Shown piece after piece: positions 1 through 11,839 of a stretch of DNA of 64,000 nt. Both the position numbers and the translations under genes were made by a program. Origin of the DNA: Riptortus pedestris. Its lineage: Eukaryota > Arthropoda > Insecta > Hemiptera > Alydidae. The DNA is taken from contig CM032229.1 in assembly GCA_019009955.1 (NCBI GenBank), positions 144,627,501-144,691,500 on the forward strand, in the 5' to 3' direction. The notes under the pieces were generated by a model. The model was not told where the DNA came from. It ran no database searches and saw nothing but the letters and a program-made list of their open reading frames with translations. The stretch's first letter is position 1. The number at the start of each line of letters is the position of its first letter.

Positions 1-265
1 CACAAACCAGGATGAAAGCCTGCCCACAGAAGCAGATAGCGGGGGAAACATTGAATATTTGATATTTAGAAATACACAGTTAGCTTAAAACACGAGTATC
101 ATATTAGCAACATCCCTCATAGATAAACAGTCAATTGTACATAATTATTATATAATTAACAACTATGAAGTCCTGCTGAGCAGAGGCTGTTGTATTCCAT
201 ACAAAGGCACCCTGAGGCCTCTTGACTTCCATATTTTGTGTACCAGCATAAATTGAAACTGCGTT

Positions 266-510
266 TCAACGGAAGGATAGCAAGGACAAAACACTTCCAC
301 TCTTAACATTTTTTTTATTAAAAGCACAGTACTTTGGGGACGAACCGCCAATGTCTGTGGGAGCTGGTGGGACTCCGGAGTGTCTCGTCGGTGATGTCGG
401 CTGATATGCACCGGCTCTAGAGCACTGAAGATGGGACTCTCCCCGAAAGTACTCTGCTTTAAAAGAAATGTTAGAGTGGAGGTGTTCTGATCATCCTATC
501 CTTCCGTTGA
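266..510. repeat. Imperfect inverted repeat (foldback)
   Basis: Two arms of about 75 bases (266-341 and 439-510) are near-complementary and enclose about 95 bases. The outermost 15 bases of each arm match exactly (TCAACGGAAGGATAG and its complement). The arms also share the antiparallel blocks CCACTCTTAACATTT and AGTACTTTGGGG with few changes. This is probably a foldback or MITE-type element. No transposase and no clear target duplication were found. Confidence 0.6.
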
Positions 511-1843
511 TGATGGACCTCCACCAGTCAGCCAAAATCCCGAGAATCTGTGTTTATTAATTTGTTCTTGCGTCTTACCCAGTAATGAGGGCTCTTCTTA
601 TTTATAACTACCGCACACTCAAAATCTAAACAAAAGTAAATTCGAACGCACTCTTGGTGCAAGGGACGTCGTACCTTATGTCAATATTTTTACCAACGAG
701 ACCAAAATAAAAAAAAAATCCACGAATTACGTATGATGCATATTCTAATAGAGTAGTGGAGCAAAAACATTACTGCGTAAAAAGAAAAGAGCATATAAAG
801 CTAAGAAATTCTAGAAAATGCAAAGAAACTTTCAGACACAAGATATGTAAATTCGTTTCTTAATGTGCCCCGAAAGTTGCATAAATTTAAATATGTGATA
901 TGTTTGATAAAATAAAGTATTTTTATTTCAAAACTATAATGCAAGAGAAACCAAATTGTGCATCCTGTTTTACGGGCATGAAGAAATTTTAAAATCTATA
1001 CATTTAAAAACAATAATTTTTTATAAGTAGGGGACGGGTAACCCTCATGGCCTTGAACCAAAAGAACAGTTTTTATTCCATAAAATTTATTGCGATTTAC
1101 ATTGATTCGAAATACTGAAACTAGTTCACAATTCCCTTAAGAGAAGTCTGCTAAAAACTGCCAATCCTATACACATGCTGTGACGCAAGAGTGAGCCGAG
1201 GGATAAACTGTTAAGTGGGAAACAATGTTTTTCCGCTCAGCAAACAGGCGCAGTAAACACTGAGTAGAAGCTATAAATGAGTCCTCTTTTAGCTTCCCCA
1301 AACAGTTTTCGCTCTGTTTTTCCAAATGTCAATAGACTGTACTACTTCATTTGCCTACTATAAAAGAAAATAAATTGTTATTTTGATTTTAATTTAATTG
1401 AGTTTGGTTCTCGCAATAGAAATCCATGTTTTGAGCAACTCATTGTATAAATTCCTTATTCCTACCATGGCTTGAAAATGGCGCTATCCTATTGGCAACC
1501 CTTTCAAATTAGCCCAAGCAAAATGTGACCGTTTGTAATAAATAATATTTCGTCACCTAATAGCTGTCTTGGACTCATTACTCAAATATTCTTCATAATT
1601 TAATAGTAAGGGCCACCTTCAAAAATTCCTATGGATTTTTTGGTACTATAAGAAGCATAATGATCCCCATAGACGTGAACGGAGGGACTAGAAATTTCAT
1701 TTTGAAATTCTAAATATGAATCTGGACAAAGAAAACATAAAGAAACTTCTCAAACTCAAAGGAGTTTTTTAATGCAAGGTGCATTTAAACTATGAATAAT
1801 AATAAAGTTCGAAAATGAAATACATGAGAGAATTGGACAGAGA
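511..1843. other. Unassigned non-coding DNA
   Basis: AT-rich sequence with many stops in all frames. I see no exon, RNA gene or recognisable element end in it. Confidence 0.5.
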
Positions 1844-2385
1844 TGTTCACGTGTTTGAGGAGTGCGGGGAGATCAAAGGGCGCCACTAGATGGTCGCGCC
1901 GGTCCTAGTCCCTACCAGTCTTTTCTGGAAGAGTCTCGGCCTCAGCCTTTTATGCTTTTCCGCTCCTCTATATAAGCATGTGCAATTCGCCCGACAGTTC
2001 AGTTTGTTCTCAAGGGCTCATATGTGCGTTCAGTGCTACAGTGCGACTTAGTGCAGTGCGGTAAAGTGTTTTGATGTGAAGAACAGTGTTGTGCCTTGGC
2101 TGTAAGTAACAGTTCAGTGCCGTGTTTAAAACAGTGCAGTGCCGTTAACTTCGTGAAGCAAAGGACAGTGCAGTGTCATCTTTTTGTGTACTTCAGTGGC
2201 CGTGAGTAAATTATTGGACTGTGTAATAACGAGAACAGTGACGCTATCAGCGCATTCTGTGAGTAGTAATTAAGAATAATTAACCAAGTGTATAGTGAAT
2301 TGTTAAATAAATTGTGCAATCATAAAAACTCTGAAGCTTGAGTGTGTTTAATTTTGCAATCCAAAAGAACTCTTATAAACAACGT
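1844..2385 (+). mobile_element. LTR-like block with its own promoter (candidate solo LTR)
   Basis: The block is markedly more GC-rich than its surroundings and is laid out like an insect retrotransposon LTR. It opens with TGTTCACGTG, has a TATA box (TATATAAG, 1969-1976) and an arthropod initiator (TCAGTT, 1999-2004). A leader dense in CAGTGC-type words follows, with AATAAA at 2306-2311. No gag-pol lies on either side and I could not identify a target duplication, so the ends are approximate. It could instead be the promoter and leader of an unrecognised non-coding transcript. Confidence 0.45.
1969..2004 (+). promoter_or_regulatory. TATA box plus initiator core promoter
   Basis: TATATAAG starts at 1969. 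TCAGTT starts at 1999 and places the probable +1 A at 2001, 32 bases downstream of the TATA box, the canonical arthropod spacing. No open reading frame follows, so the promoter probably belongs to the LTR-like block. Confidence 0.6.
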
Positions 2386-2682
2386 TTATTACTGATTTGG
2401 TTAGAAAAACGTAGCAATACTTTTATTTAAATATTACTTACCTACTCACCTTTTTTTTTATATTTACTTACCACAACAATGTATGTCTCGCTCGATTGAT
2501 GGTAGGTATCAGTAGAATACTCTACAACTTTTCGAAACGCTTCACATGTTGTATTATGTAAAGAAACGGAAAAAAAACACCACCGACTGTCTAATTCATT
2601 ATTTCCCCAAAACTAATATAAGTAGAAATTAAGGTAAGCCTTCTGCTTTGGCATGACAATTTTTTTTCTCGCTTTCTTACGT

Positions 2683-2780
2683 TGATTATGATAAGTGATT
2701 ATAATCAAGATAAGTGATTATAATCACATATTTATTAATTATGATCATGATAAGTGATTATAATCAAGATAAGTGATCTT
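2683..2780. repeat. Tandem repeat, about 19-bp unit
   Basis: Four copies of a unit close to GATAAGTGATTATAATCAA, with a short AT-rich interruption between the second and third. Each unit contains an internal near-palindrome (GATTATAATC). Confidence 0.8.
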
Positions 2781-4265
2781 CTCACATTTCTTTCACGCAA
2801 GGGAGGAATACTAATTTCAATGCATCATTTCTCCAGAATTTCCATTTTATGAACAGCTATTTTTATTTTATTTTTTTACATCTTTAGGAGATTCCATTGA
2901 CAGCATATCAAGCTATGAGATTGTCCTCATTACGCGATATTTGAAACCTTTGTGAAATCATGACACTTTCCAGGTGGAAGGAGCGGGGTTGTTCAGGATG
3001 CATAGCCAATGGAGTCTGAATTGAAACATACTAATCAGGATTATCACTTTAAGGTCATCTGAAAAAATCTGATTAAGTCGATGTTCTGAAAATGATTTGT
3101 ATGTTCCTCAACGGACTTACAGACACCCGTTGAAAGTTATTGCAACAGAACAGACATTATTCCTTCAGCTGACTCAGATGGCTTCGCCACATTAAATCTA
3201 TGCCTTATTTGGATGGAAATTTCTAGGAAAATCATTAATAAGTCTTACCAATATTATAAACTTTTGTCTGAATGGATCAGGTTTGCATATAACTTGAAAT
3301 ATGAAAATAATTTATTGTAAAATATAGTAACATAGAAATAATACACTAATATCACAGTTGTATTAGAAATTTTACGAAAGAATGAACATTTTCAATTCCT
3401 TTAATATTTCTAATATTGGTCGAACATAAAAAAGGTTTAAGATAAATATAATAAATTAAATGCATAACATGATCAACTACTCCCAAAACTTCTAAAGCCG
3501 CTTAAAACTAATGATATCAAAAGTTACTTAGGGTTAGAGAAATTGTATAGGTTTTTGGGGTTAAGATTAATATTACTATTTACTTTTTAACATTGCCGAC
3601 TATATAATATGATATTTTAAATTTAGAGTTCATCATTTTTATTTAATCGCGGTGTGTGAAGATTTGGCCTAAAGTATGGTGACAACCTAATAAACCTTAA
3701 CATTTAGTCTTTTAGGAGATCCTGCGTCTTGAATAAATAATGTCTACTGATGGATTGGGTTCTCTATTTGTCTTCTTTACACATAACGGGAGCTAATATA
3801 AATATAATTTTTACAAAGTTTCTTATTCCATGCCTAATTGTATGTATTATACTTCACAGGACCGATATGTCGTTGGATAACCATAAATATATCGATTAAT
3901 TGTTGCACTGATTTTAATATTAGTAGACCTCAATATTCTTTGAGTCTCATTGGCTTTAGTTTGGTGATTCATTCGTTGACTATGATATTTTCCTTCGCCT
4001 TTTAATTGACTTGTTATCACTCACTATGTAGGCACGTGGAATCTTGTAAAAAAAAAAAGAAAGAAAGTCTAAAAAGCATTCTGTACAAATTCCAAAAACT
4101 CGATACCCCTAACTTCTTTATGTGATCATAATGAGATGTACCATAGTCTCTGTGAGAAAATGTTTCAAGAGCGTCTCCTATCGGGTCTGCTCGGAGTAAA
4201 TGTTTCCAAAGTCATACATGCTACAAGACAAGATGACTTTTTTTCTGTCATATGTCATGTACAAC
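2781..4265. other. Unassigned non-coding DNA downstream of the ankyrin gene
   Basis: AT-rich sequence without supportable ORFs or element ends. It includes the 3' flank of the minus-strand ankyrin gene. No convincing polyadenylation signal was seen within the first 200 bases after its stop. Confidence 0.5.
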
Positions 4266-6671
4266 TTAAAACCTATAAATATGAAATAGTGATTTTATTC
4301 CACGTTTTCCGCCCTTTGATTTTAATAACTCAGAGACCTCTTCGTGTTTCTTTTCATTTGCCAAATCTAATGGGGTTAAGCCAAATTTATCCCAGGTATT
4401 TATTTCAGCTCCATTATTTAAAATTATCTTCACACTGGATAAGTGTCCGTTCACAGCAGCAAGGTGGAGTGGAGTACGTCTAACGTTGTCTTTGCAGTTG
4501 ATATCAGCTTTCATCTTTATCAAAACATCAATGCATTTATCGTGTCCTCCTCCAGCTGCAAAGTGCATTGCTGTAGAGCCATCATTTGTTGCCAAATTGC
4601 TTCCCATTCCCCTGAGTAAGAACTGTTCTAAAACTAGTTCATAACCTTTCAATGCTGCGACGTGCATGGGAGTCAACCCGTTGTTGTCCTTGGCTTCCAT
4701 ATTTGCTCCGCTGTCCAGCAGCAGCCTCACAACATCTGCGTTCCCTACAGCCAAATGCAAGGGTGTAACTCCGAAATCGTCTGAAAGGTTTACAAATGCG
4801 CCTTCATTTGTTAGTGCATATGTGCCCTTGAAATTCCCACTAGCGGCTACTACGTGCAGTGGGGTCCTGTGATAATTGTCGCCAAGATTAACGTTCGCCC
4901 CGCTTTGACTCAATACTTTGACAATGTCATAATTATTTGTCATAACTGCTAAGCGAAGCGGAGTCCAACCGTCCGAGTCTTTCGCATTAGGATTCGAACC
5001 AGCCTTCAAAAGGAGCTTAACTGCCGCGAGATTTCTGCCAATCACTGCAAGGTGCAATGGGATCCACTTGTCATTATTAACTTCCGATATGTTAGCTCCC
5101 ATATAAATGAGCCTCTCTATTATAATGGTGTTGCCTTTATAAGCCGCCAAGTGGAGTGGAGTCAACCCAGTAATGTCCTTTATGCTGACATTCGGATTGG
5201 CAGAGGAGAGTAGATCTAACGTATTATTACTACCGTACCAAGCCGCTTCATGAAGAGGAGTTCTTCCTATGTCGCTTCTGATGTTTACATTCGCATTAAG
5301 GTTTAGCAATGCATCCATTGATATCATACTATCCTTTATAACTGCGAGATGTAAGGGCGTGTGTCCCACAATGTCTTTAGAATTTATTTGAGCTCCAGCC
5401 CCACTCAAGAAATATATTATATCATCATATTCCTTCCAAGCTGCAATGTGAACAGCTGTCATACGATCATCGTTTCTCAATTTAAGGTTAGCATTATTTT
5501 CAATAAGAATCCATACGGATGCAAGATTTCCTGTGAAGGCTGCCCAGTGCAGAGGTGTATTTCCGTAATTGTCTCTCGAATTTATGTCCGCACCACAGTC
5601 GATCAAAGCTTCAATATGTTCAAGGTTTCCGAGTAAAACGGCAAAGTGTAGAGGCGCCATACCGAGGCTGTTGGTACGATAGACGTGATTCCAATTTTTA
5701 AAGCACATCTTTGATTCGCAGATACTTGCTGCTGCCCAATGTATTTGAGTTCCTCCCAAGGAATCTTGTGCTTCTTCATCACCGCCATAAAGAATCAGTT
5801 CTCTGGCGATTTCCTGTTCACACCTAAGTTTCGCAATGTGCAATGGTTTTCGGCCTAGATTATCAGAAATATTTGGATCTGCTTTAGCTGATAAGAGTAT
5901 CTTAACAATATTCAACTTTCCAGACCATACTGCCAAATGCAGAGGTGCAACACCATTTTTACTTTTTACATTCACATCAACACCTTTTGTTAATAGGAAG
6001 TTGAGAACTTCTTGGACAGCAAATACTGTAGCCCAGTGAAGTGGCGTAATTCCATCCACATCAGCAACGTTTTCGGCACCGTTTTGTAGTAAAACTTTGG
6101 TTAAATTTGTGTTTCTGGTCAAAACAGCATAATGTAAAGGTGTTCTTCCATTCATATCTTGTTCATTTAAGTTGAGTCCGTGCTCAATAAAGAATTCACT
6201 GGCTTTTAGGGACCTACACATAACCGCACCGTGCAAAAGTGATCCACAAGAACTTTTTTTAATTCTATCCTTATGAAACGTCAATATATCTTCTCCATTA
6301 ATAACATTGAAACAACTTAGGATTTCGTTTCTCTCAGGCAGACCTATTGCATATGTCGTTAAATAAAATGAGGCTTTTTCTTCTTTATTAAAAGTGACAT
6401 CTTGGATTTTTTGTATAGAGCAAGTAACATTAGCGTACAGCGCATACTTATATATTTGGAATAAATCTTCTATTGCCTTGGAATATTTTTCTAACGCTTC
6501 GAGTGCGGTTGATTCTTGGCCTTCAACGGATGAAATGTTGAATCGATTGGTTGACATGAGTAACTGGTGGACGTTCATATGTAAGCTGTCTGAGAACTCA
6601 AAATGAGACACATGGTATGAGTGTAATGTACTAAGATTTTTCGAGCCGTGTTCATTCGTTATACATATCAC
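4266..6671 (-). CDS. Ankyrin-repeat protein, large 3' exon (N-terminus missing)
   Basis: An uninterrupted frame of about 800 codons ends in TAA at 4268-4266. From about residue 143 to the end it is a solenoid of roughly 20 ankyrin repeats of 31-34 residues. Each carries a TPLHxA-type helix start and a GAxxN turn; the repeat near residue 310 is degenerate. The first 140 residues are helical and without repeats; I do not recognise them. The first codon is GTG and lies directly after CTGTTACAG, a good splice acceptor on this strand. The exon therefore starts at 6671 and the true initiator is in an upstream exon that I could not find; the first in-frame ATG comes about 30 codons later. Long repeat arrays after a helical N-terminal part occur in several arthropod families, latrotoxin-like proteins among them. 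Sequence alone does not decide between these and a cytoplasmic scaffold, and no signal peptide is visible. The solenoid should bind a protein partner, which is unknown. Confidence 0.85.
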   Translation of the reverse strand: MICITNEHGSKNLSTLHSYHVSHFEFSDSLHMNVHQLLMSTNRFNISSVEGQESTALEALEKYSKAIEDLFQIYKYALYANVTCSIQKIQDVTFNKEEKASFYLTTYAIGLPERNEILSCFNVINGEDILTFHKDRIKKSSCGSLLHGAVMCRSLKASEFFIEHGLNLNEQDMNGRTPLHYAVLTRNTNLTKVLLQNGAENVADVDGITPLHWATVFAVQEVLNFLLTKGVDVNVKSKNGVAPLHLAVWSGKLNIVKILLSAKADPNISDNLGRKPLHIAKLRCEQEIARELILYGGDEEAQDSLGGTQIHWAAASICESKMCFKNWNHVYRTNSLGMAPLHFAVLLGNLEHIEALIDCGADINSRDNYGNTPLHWAAFTGNLASVWILIENNANLKLRNDDRMTAVHIAAWKEYDDIIYFLSGAGAQINSKDIVGHTPLHLAVIKDSMISMDALLNLNANVNIRSDIGRTPLHEAAWYGSNNTLDLLSSANPNVSIKDITGLTPLHLAAYKGNTIIIERLIYMGANISEVNNDKWIPLHLAVIGRNLAAVKLLLKAGSNPNAKDSDGWTPLRLAVMTNNYDIVKVLSQSGANVNLGDNYHRTPLHVVAASGNFKGTYALTNEGAFVNLSDDFGVTPLHLAVGNADVVRLLLDSGANMEAKDNNGLTPMHVAALKGYELVLEQFLLRGMGSNLATNDGSTAMHFAAGGGHDKCIDVLIKMKADINCKDNVRRTPLHLAAVNGHLSSVKIILNNGAEINTWDKFGLTPLDLANEKKHEEVSELLKSKGGKRGIKSLFHIYRF

Positions 6672-7731
6672 CTGTAACAGAAATTTAAGTAAGTATTCAG
6701 TTTAAAAAGAAAACGAACAATAAAAATATCGAGTTATTTAAGCCCCCCCCCTCTAGTCATGATTAATTAGGCACAACTTTTCTCTGTTTTAATAAATCAT
6801 TTAATTATTCTCGGGGTGTATGCCAATATATAAACGGTTCTTTTACAATTCAATTTTAAGTTTTAAAACAGAAGTTTTGCTTTCAGTGGTTCTTAACACG
6901 ATCTTCAGTGTCGTAATAACTTAGGATGTGAGACAACAACAGCATGGAAGTCTTTTGGTATGCCAGAAGTACTGTGTGAAATATGTACTCTTTAGTAAAA
7001 ATTTTGGAATTCTTGTCAATTACGGGACAAGGTAAAGTAATTTAAATAACGCTTCAGGATATGAGGTCAATAAGATAAACATTAACTTCTCAAATTAAGA
7101 ATCATATATAATTTTTTGTATGTTTATTTACCTCAGGGTCCGGAATAGGATTGAATTACTGAAATAAGAGAGAAAATTGTTGTACCAAAAATGTATTACC
7201 AGTAAAGTAATTTAAATAAGGCTTCAGGATATGAGGACACAAGTAAATAAGATAAAGCATTAATTTTCAATCAGAGATACTTCTGATTCTTCAGTTGGAG
7301 TCAGAAGTATCTCTGTACAAAGTGGAAGAGGTAACCCACGAATGATAAAGGTATTGAGGAATCTAAAGCCCTCTGTTGAGAATGAAATACCCTCTGAATT
7401 AGTACAGTATAAAGGCGAAACTATTGTCAGAGAGGAGGTTCATTTGTTGATTTACGATATATGGATAATAGAAGAATGAGGGGAAGCCAATATTTTTACT
7501 ACAATAAAAAAAAGTAAAAACTCTACAAAATGTATTGAGGTACAATGCTTATTTTCACTGCTTATGTTATCGTGACAGCAGCTATTTGCGGAGATTAGTG
7601 TAGAAAGGTAAGGAGATACTGTGAGAGTATCAGACTAGTTTCCGATCAAGATCTCTTCTCTACTGTCTAGATCACCTTCTCATCGACAACCGACAGATAT
7701 ATGATGGAGTATAGATTGGCTAAAATCGTTT
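6672..7731. other. Intron / upstream region of the ankyrin gene, otherwise unassigned
   Basis: Begins with the minus-strand polypyrimidine tract and AG acceptor of the ankyrin exon (6672-6690). The segment GTAAAGTAATTTAAATAA and its flank appear twice (about 7031 and 7202), a short direct duplication. No upstream coding exon was identified. Confidence 0.4.
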
Positions 7732-7817
7732 GCGATATTATGGTCACTTATGCTTAGCGATATTATGGTTAGTTATGCTCAGCGGCATTATGGTTAGGTA
7801 TGCTTAGCAAGATAATG
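7732..7817. repeat. 25-bp tandem repeat, about 3.4 copies
   Basis: Copies of GCGATATTATGGTTAGTTAT plus TTAGC start at 7732, 7757, 7782 and (partly) 7807, exactly 25 bases apart, with a few substitutions. Confidence 0.85.
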
Positions 7818-10800
7818 GGACTGAGGGATATGACTCTATTAGGGACTTTTCGTAGTGCCCAAATTGCAGTTGGCATTAGTGACGGCTTTGAGGTTAACAC
7901 TGTCTTAAAACTTGCAGATCCGTTATCGCCTATAAATGATTTACCTTTACCTGGAAGGGACAATCTGAAAAAAGAAAAACCAAACATGTTGGTCAAATGT
8001 ACCAATGGGTCACACCGTACACGCGGACTATGTGCTGATGGTGGGTAATTATATTGCAGCATTGTTTGGAGTTCATGATGAGCCCACACGAAGCGTGAGA
8101 ACAAGGGCTAATAATTAGTTTAGAAATTGTTAGGGACTGTATATTATAATGGAAGATTTATATATCTCTTATTTTTATATCTCTTTGGATAGGTGTAGAA
8201 TCATGTTTTTGTAGTTGTAGATACACAAGGCAGTTTTTTGTTTTGTTGCTGAGTCATGAGTTGGAGAATGAAAGTGATACATACTGATTAAAGATTCTAT
8301 ACATTGTTTTGTGCTTAAGAACAGAAATGAATGACAAATGTATGAGAAACTCAAGTCTGACCGGGGTAATTAGGAGTCCCCTATGTTCTCTAGTCGTAGC
8401 AGGTTCTGGGAATAGTTAAGGTGAGCATTATTGTGGAAGCAAGAATGGTCTCCGGGTGTGAATACTTCGATCCCCTTCAAGAAGGACTCCGCTTTAAGAG
8501 TCCCTCCAGGAAGTATGAAATCAAAATTTACAGAACGGCCACGAGACCAACAGTTTATGGAAGCGAAACAGAAGCTATTTCCAACAAAGATCACAGAAAG
8601 GCCTTCTAGGGTCGGAAAAAGAGGCGACTATATATCTTCTGTGCTACTTAGAAGGGAAGATTGCGCTGGTTTGGGCTAGGGGAAAGAAAAAACTTTAAGG
8701 TACACCAGGTGAAACGAGAAGCTGCAAACGCTGGCAGAGGTGGATGAATGGCCAGAATGAAACTTGCTGTGGTTAGAGTCTAGGACTTAGCTGCATACCA
8801 CAAGGAGGGGTTTAAGATGGCGGCCCTGCAAGGACTGAAAGTATAATTATCTTACAAGACAATTAGTCTACTACTTTGTACAGCAGTAGCTTGTTAATAA
8901 CAAACAATGATGATACAAACAGTAAATGTTTTGTAAGCTCGTTATACTTTCAGTAACAACTGGCCTTTCAAGTTCGGTATCTTAAACCACTCCGAGGTAC
9001 ATTTAGGATCCTCCAATTCTGAAGGAAACGTTTGCATGAGGATTAAAATAAAATTGATGTGCCAGATGTTATGGTGCTGGTCTTCACTGTAAAAAGTAGA
9101 AAATCAAAATGTTCTGTGATTTCATTACTCTTAAAGATTTTGTAGTAATAATTTGTAAAAAAATCTAAGATAGATTTGTTAAACTAACTCTATAAGCCAC
9201 TGAAAAAAAAACAAAAAAAAAACTAGATAAACGTCAAAACTATTCTGCTAGCGGAGAGAATATTATGTAAAACTATTTTGGGTAAAATGCGACTGCGATA
9301 TTTTTTTCAACGTTTTTTTAATGTTCTAAATATAATTTCTATGTGGATTGAATTACTTACAAGAACAATCTGTGAGAATATCATAAGAAGGAACATGGTG
9401 GATGCTGTCAAATGATGATACTGATGGGGACTAAGGAATAGTGTTGTGACAGTCTGAGATATTTTTTGTTTTATTTTTTAGATCGGTGTTTACTAGTTTA
9501 TTAATTTTATCTTAATGATATATCCCGATATAAATAGGAAATCATCAACGAAGAATCCAGTTATATATTTATTTGTGGGAATATCGGTGAATCGATTACT
9601 GCAATCACGATAATGTCGCTGATAAGTGATTAACCTTTGCCATTCTAAATAATGGGTTAACCAAATCTAACAATGTTTCTGCAGTGTTTGTTATTATATC
9701 TGGCCTTGATCGGATTGATCTGGTTTCTGACCGATTGATTTGTTATAAAAGAGAATATTGATAGTGCTTCTTGGTTATTTTCCAGATGGTCTCATATGAG
9801 ATCGATCGCAGCATGCCTCATTACACGATGGGATATGAGGTGTGCACTGCAGATGCATAGTGAAACTGGCAACATTGAAGGAGGATAACGTACAAAGTGT
9901 TGAGTTTTTCCAGTAGGTTTTTCTGAAGAAAAAACATCTTCCCTTATTCATTATCCGTCAAATTGATAATCATCTATTGTCGTACCTGTCGGTGGAGACC
10001 ATCGTCACTGGCTGATGATCGAGTACAGCTGGCAAGAGCTTTCGATGCGATGGCACCATCTTCAAGCCCGTCAAACGTTGTATGCAGAGTGAATGTGCAT
10101 TTATCTCAAAAAGTAAAAGTTCAATGAGAGCAATATTTGGTATTTAACCTTCAAATAAAGTTCTTCGTGATATAACAACTTTTTGTTAATATGACATAAG
10201 TAGGAGTGGGGGTTTACCCCAGGCCGAAAACAAAGAAATGCAAAATATCTCAGTTAATAATCAAGATAGTGAAAGCACGCATATAATAACATTTATAGAA
10301 AATTTAATTTGCAATAAGACTTTACTACACACAGTCGATAAGAGTATAAAAACGGACATACTTTGAAATTCCCTCCTCTTAACACCCCCTCCCCCTCTTT
10401 TATTTAGCGATGTCTTTATTAGTAATAAAGAGTAAATACACTGGCCTTCGATTTTTAGCAGATTTTAAGGGCTTTAGAGCCTGTTTCCATTTTGTTCAGG
10501 TGTTGATCGCCTGTTGAAGATTAAATATGGTTTCTTTAATATTTTTATTGGATTCAAATAAATCAACATTGCAGGTCGATGTTTAGTTTTGATTTGGCAA
10601 TTCTTCATATTGTACAGTTTGTAAAAGACAAGAAATATTATGAATTTTAATCAGGCTGTGGATTCTAAAATAATTTCAACATTGACATTTAATTCTATCG
10701 CTACTGCAACCTTTATTACTGAGTGATGAAACAATAATTAGACAAACCTATTGATGATTGTATAGCGTGGCAGCTCTCCTATCAATCATCTTCTCTCATA

Positions 10801-10985
10801 GGTGATTAGAAGAAGATGGGTTCAATAGCATTCCTCCTGGATGAGTCTCAAAACAGACACCGGAGATTAATGATACACAAACACTGGGATCATCTCAAGG
10901 GTATTTTCAATGCTGTCGTCACAACTGGGTTATGTGTGCATAGGTGATGGGTAAAGATGTATAAAGAAGAAATGGAAGAAAAAGA
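7818..10985. other. Unassigned non-coding DNA
   Basis: Only short ORFs occur, often overlapping on both strands (for example 7769-8104 and 8370-8679), with no recognisable domain. The segment near 10240-10340 (TTTAATTTGCAATAAGA and neighbours) matches the internal part of the hairpin-ended repeat family found at 32521 and is a diverged relic of it. Confidence 0.45.
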
Positions 10986-10995
10986 CTGCCTATAA

Positions 10996-11590
10996 CAAAA
11001 GAATTATAGAATTTTATAAATGAAAAAAGAATTATAGGATTTTATAAAAGAAAAAATAATTATAGGATTTTATAAAAGAAAAAATAATTATAAGATTTTA
11101 TAAAAGAAATAAGAATTATAAAATTTTATAAAAGAATTAAAGGATTATATAAAAGAAAAAAATAATTATAGGATTTTATAAAAGAAAAAATAAATTATAA
11201 GATTTTATAAAAGAGAAAATAATTATAAGGCTTTATAAAAGAAAAAATAATTGTAGGATTTTATAAAAAAAAAAAATAATTATAAGATGTTATAAAAGAA
11301 TTATAGGATTATATAAAAGAAAAAATAGTTAGAGGGTGTTATAAAAGAAAAAAATAATTATAGGTTTTTATAAAAGAAAAATAATTATAGTATTTTATAA
11401 AAGAAAAAATAATTATAAGATTTTATAAAAGAATTATTGAATTTTATAAAAGAAGAAATAATTATAGGATTTTATAAGAGAAAAAAGAATTATAAAATTT
11501 TATAAAAGAAAAAATAATTATAGGATTTTATAAAAGAAATAATAATTATAAGATTTTATAAAATAAATATGAATTTTAGGAATTTATTAA
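10996..11590. repeat. Minisatellite, about 28-bp unit, roughly 20 copies
   Basis: Tandem copies of a unit close to AATTATAGGATTTTATAAAA plus GAAAAAAT. Unit length varies by a few bases through changes in the A run and occasional shortened units. The array ends in a long A tract (11588-11620). It is non-coding. Confidence 0.9.
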
Positions 11591-11809
11591 AAAAAAAAAA
11601 AAAAACAAAAAAAAAAAAAGGATTATTTGGTTATAGTGAGGGGCTGGCTTCTTATTAAAAACTTGATTTAATAAAGACACAGAAAATGGGAAAAGAAAGA
11701 AGACTGAAAATCAAAATATTTGTATAGTGATGGTAGAGGATTTTTGGGTGTCGGCTATAATATAGATTTTTAAATCTTCAAATACAGAATTTTATTGAGT
11801 GTGCTAACA

Positions 11810-11839
11810 GTTTCGGGCACCATTGGTTCCCTTCTTCAG
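11810..11839 (-). ncRNA. Hammerhead-ribozyme-like core motif (tentative)
   Basis: On the minus strand CTGAAGA is followed by a hairpin (GGG A ACCA / TGGT G CCC) and then GAAAC, the order of conserved elements in a hammerhead core. There is one extra base before stem II, and I could not draw convincing stems I and III. Related motifs accompany Penelope-like elements. Treat this as a motif, not as a proven ribozyme. Confidence 0.25.

Noticed and set aside
4136..6606. Plus-strand ORFs opposite the ankyrin gene
   Set aside because: Antisense shadows created by the repetitive ankyrin codons.
4266..6671. Definite assignment as a latrotoxin
   Set aside because: Only the repeat architecture agrees. 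The head domain was not recognised, no signal peptide was seen and the start is missing.
7769..8679. Overlapping ORFs of 62-111 codons on both strands
   Set aside because: No recognisable motif, no splice signals and no repeat relation. Likely chance frames.
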